Source of the DNA: Ruminococcaceae bacterium UBA1244
GTDB taxonomy: Bacteria; Bacillota; Clostridia; Oscillospirales; Acutalibacteraceae
Assembly (NCBI GenBank): GCA_002308635.1
Contig: DBWG01000105.1
Location: 5,851 to 12,206 of the forward strand
Length of the DNA: 6,356 bases
Direction of reading: 5' to 3'
A program made the translations under genes and the position numbers. Under the pieces are notes generated by a model that searched no databases, was not told the DNA's origin, and worked only from the letters and a program-made list of their open reading frames with translations. How positions within the stretch are numbered: position 1 is the first letter of the stretch; each line of letters begins with the position of its first letter. This document shows positions 5,728 through 6,356 of this stretch, one piece after another.

Positions 5728-6356
5728 ATGTCAAAAACGGTAAGAACCAGATTTGCCCCCAGCCCCACCGGATTCATGCACGTCGGTAACCTGCGTACTG
5801 CGCTGTATGAATATCTTGTCGCAAAATCTCTCGGCGGTACATTCGTACTCCGTATCGAAGACACCGACCAGGAACGCAAGGTCGAGGGCGCTGTTGATAT
5901 CATTTACAATACCATGAAAAGAGCCGGACTCATCCATGACGAAGGTCCCGACATAGGCGGTGAATATGGTCCTTATGTCCAGAGTGAACGCAAGGATATG
6001 TATCTGCCTTATGCAAAGCAGCTTGTAGAAATGGACAAGGCTTATTACTGCTTCTGTACAAAAGAACGTCTTGATATGCTCAGAGAAAATTCCGACGAAC
6101 CCGGCGGCGGTTATGACCGTCACTGCCGTGATCTCTCAAAGGAAGAGGTACAGCAGAAGCTCAGCGACGGAGTACCCTATGTTATCCGCCAGAAAATGCC
6201 CCTTGAAGGCTCAACAACTTTCGAAGATGCTGTCTACGGGTCTATCACAGTAGAAAACAGCGAGCTTCAGGATCAGATACTCATAAAAGCGGACGGATAT
6301 CCGACCTACAACTTTGCAAATGTCATTGATGACCACACAATGAACATCACACACGT
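5728..6356 (+). CDS. gltX: Glutamyl-tRNA synthetase (GluRS), N-terminal part
   Basis: Class I aminoacyl-tRNA synthetase that charges tRNA with glutamate in the cytosol, and in many Gram-positives also mischarges tRNA-Gln for later amidation. The first 209 codons are present; the gene leaves the right edge. ATG 5728 follows GGAAGGA (5715-5721) by 6 nt. The Rossmann-fold catalytic domain is clear: TRFAPSPTGFMHVGNLRTAL (7-26), whose HVGN (18-21) is the HIGH signature; LRIEDTD (41-47); and QSERKDMY (85-92). A zinc-site-like insert has C108-F-C110 and C133 in YDRHCR (129-134). PTYNFANVIDDHTM and the final THV complete the family's ITHVIRG approach. The KMSKS loop and anticodon-binding domains lie beyond the window. 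It is divergent from the SseB-family gene and has its own promoter. Confidence 0.96.
   Translation, partial: MSKTVRTRFAPSPTGFMHVGNLRTALYEYLVAKSLGGTFVLRIEDTDQERKVEGAVDIIYNTMKRAGLIHDEGPDIGGEYGPYVQSERKDMYLPYAKQLVEMDKAYYCFCTKERLDMLRENSDEPGGGYDRHCRDLSKEEVQQKLSDGVPYVIRQKMPLEGSTTFEDAVYGSITVENSELQDQILIKADGYPTYNFANVIDDHTMNITH

Noticed and set aside
5731..6123. Minus-strand open frame of 130 codons opposite gltX
   Set aside because: It is antisense to unmistakable GluRS sequence, with no ribosome site or known domain.

Overview
The window looks like chromosomal DNA from a low-to-mid GC Gram-positive bacterium (Bacillota). A Clostridia member of the Ruminococcus/Oscillospiraceae type is my best guess. 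This rests on strong AGGAGG-like ribosome sites, AT-rich intergenic DNA with near-perfect sigma-A promoters, and protein families I associate with that group. I did no database search, so the assignment is inference. I saw no mobile element, CRISPR array, tRNA or rRNA, and no gene appears frameshifted. The first and last genes are cut by the window edges.

Layout: (1) 1-557, minus strand: the N-terminal fifth of a P-type cation-transporting (Ca2+-ATPase-like) ATPase. (2) 558-891: a divergent intergenic region with a promoter for each side; the plus-strand one is an exact TTGACA-17-TATAAT. (3) 892-4296, plus strand: a tightly overlapping three-gene operon encoding a PlsC-like lysophospholipid acyltransferase (LPLAT), a family 8 glycosyltransferase (GT8), and a 594-residue protein fusing a second GT8 to a second LPLAT. 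It ends at a strong hairpin terminator (4313-4346). (4) 4351-5493, minus strand: a convergent gene for an SseB-family protein, with its own exact-consensus promoter. (5) 5728 to the end, plus strand: the start of gltX (glutamyl-tRNA synthetase), with an extended -10 promoter and a short leader.

The operon is the centre of interest. It carries two glycosyltransferase modules and two acyltransferase modules in three genes, with one of each fused in a single chain. The gene overlaps (20 or 8 nt, then 4 nt) suggest translational coupling. The simplest reading is a small pathway on the cytoplasmic face of the membrane that both glycosylates and acylates one lipid or carrier, giving an acylated glycolipid or a glycolipid anchor. 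The families and the fusion can be read from the sequence; the product is inference. The flanking ATPase, SseB-family gene and gltX show no evident functional link to it.
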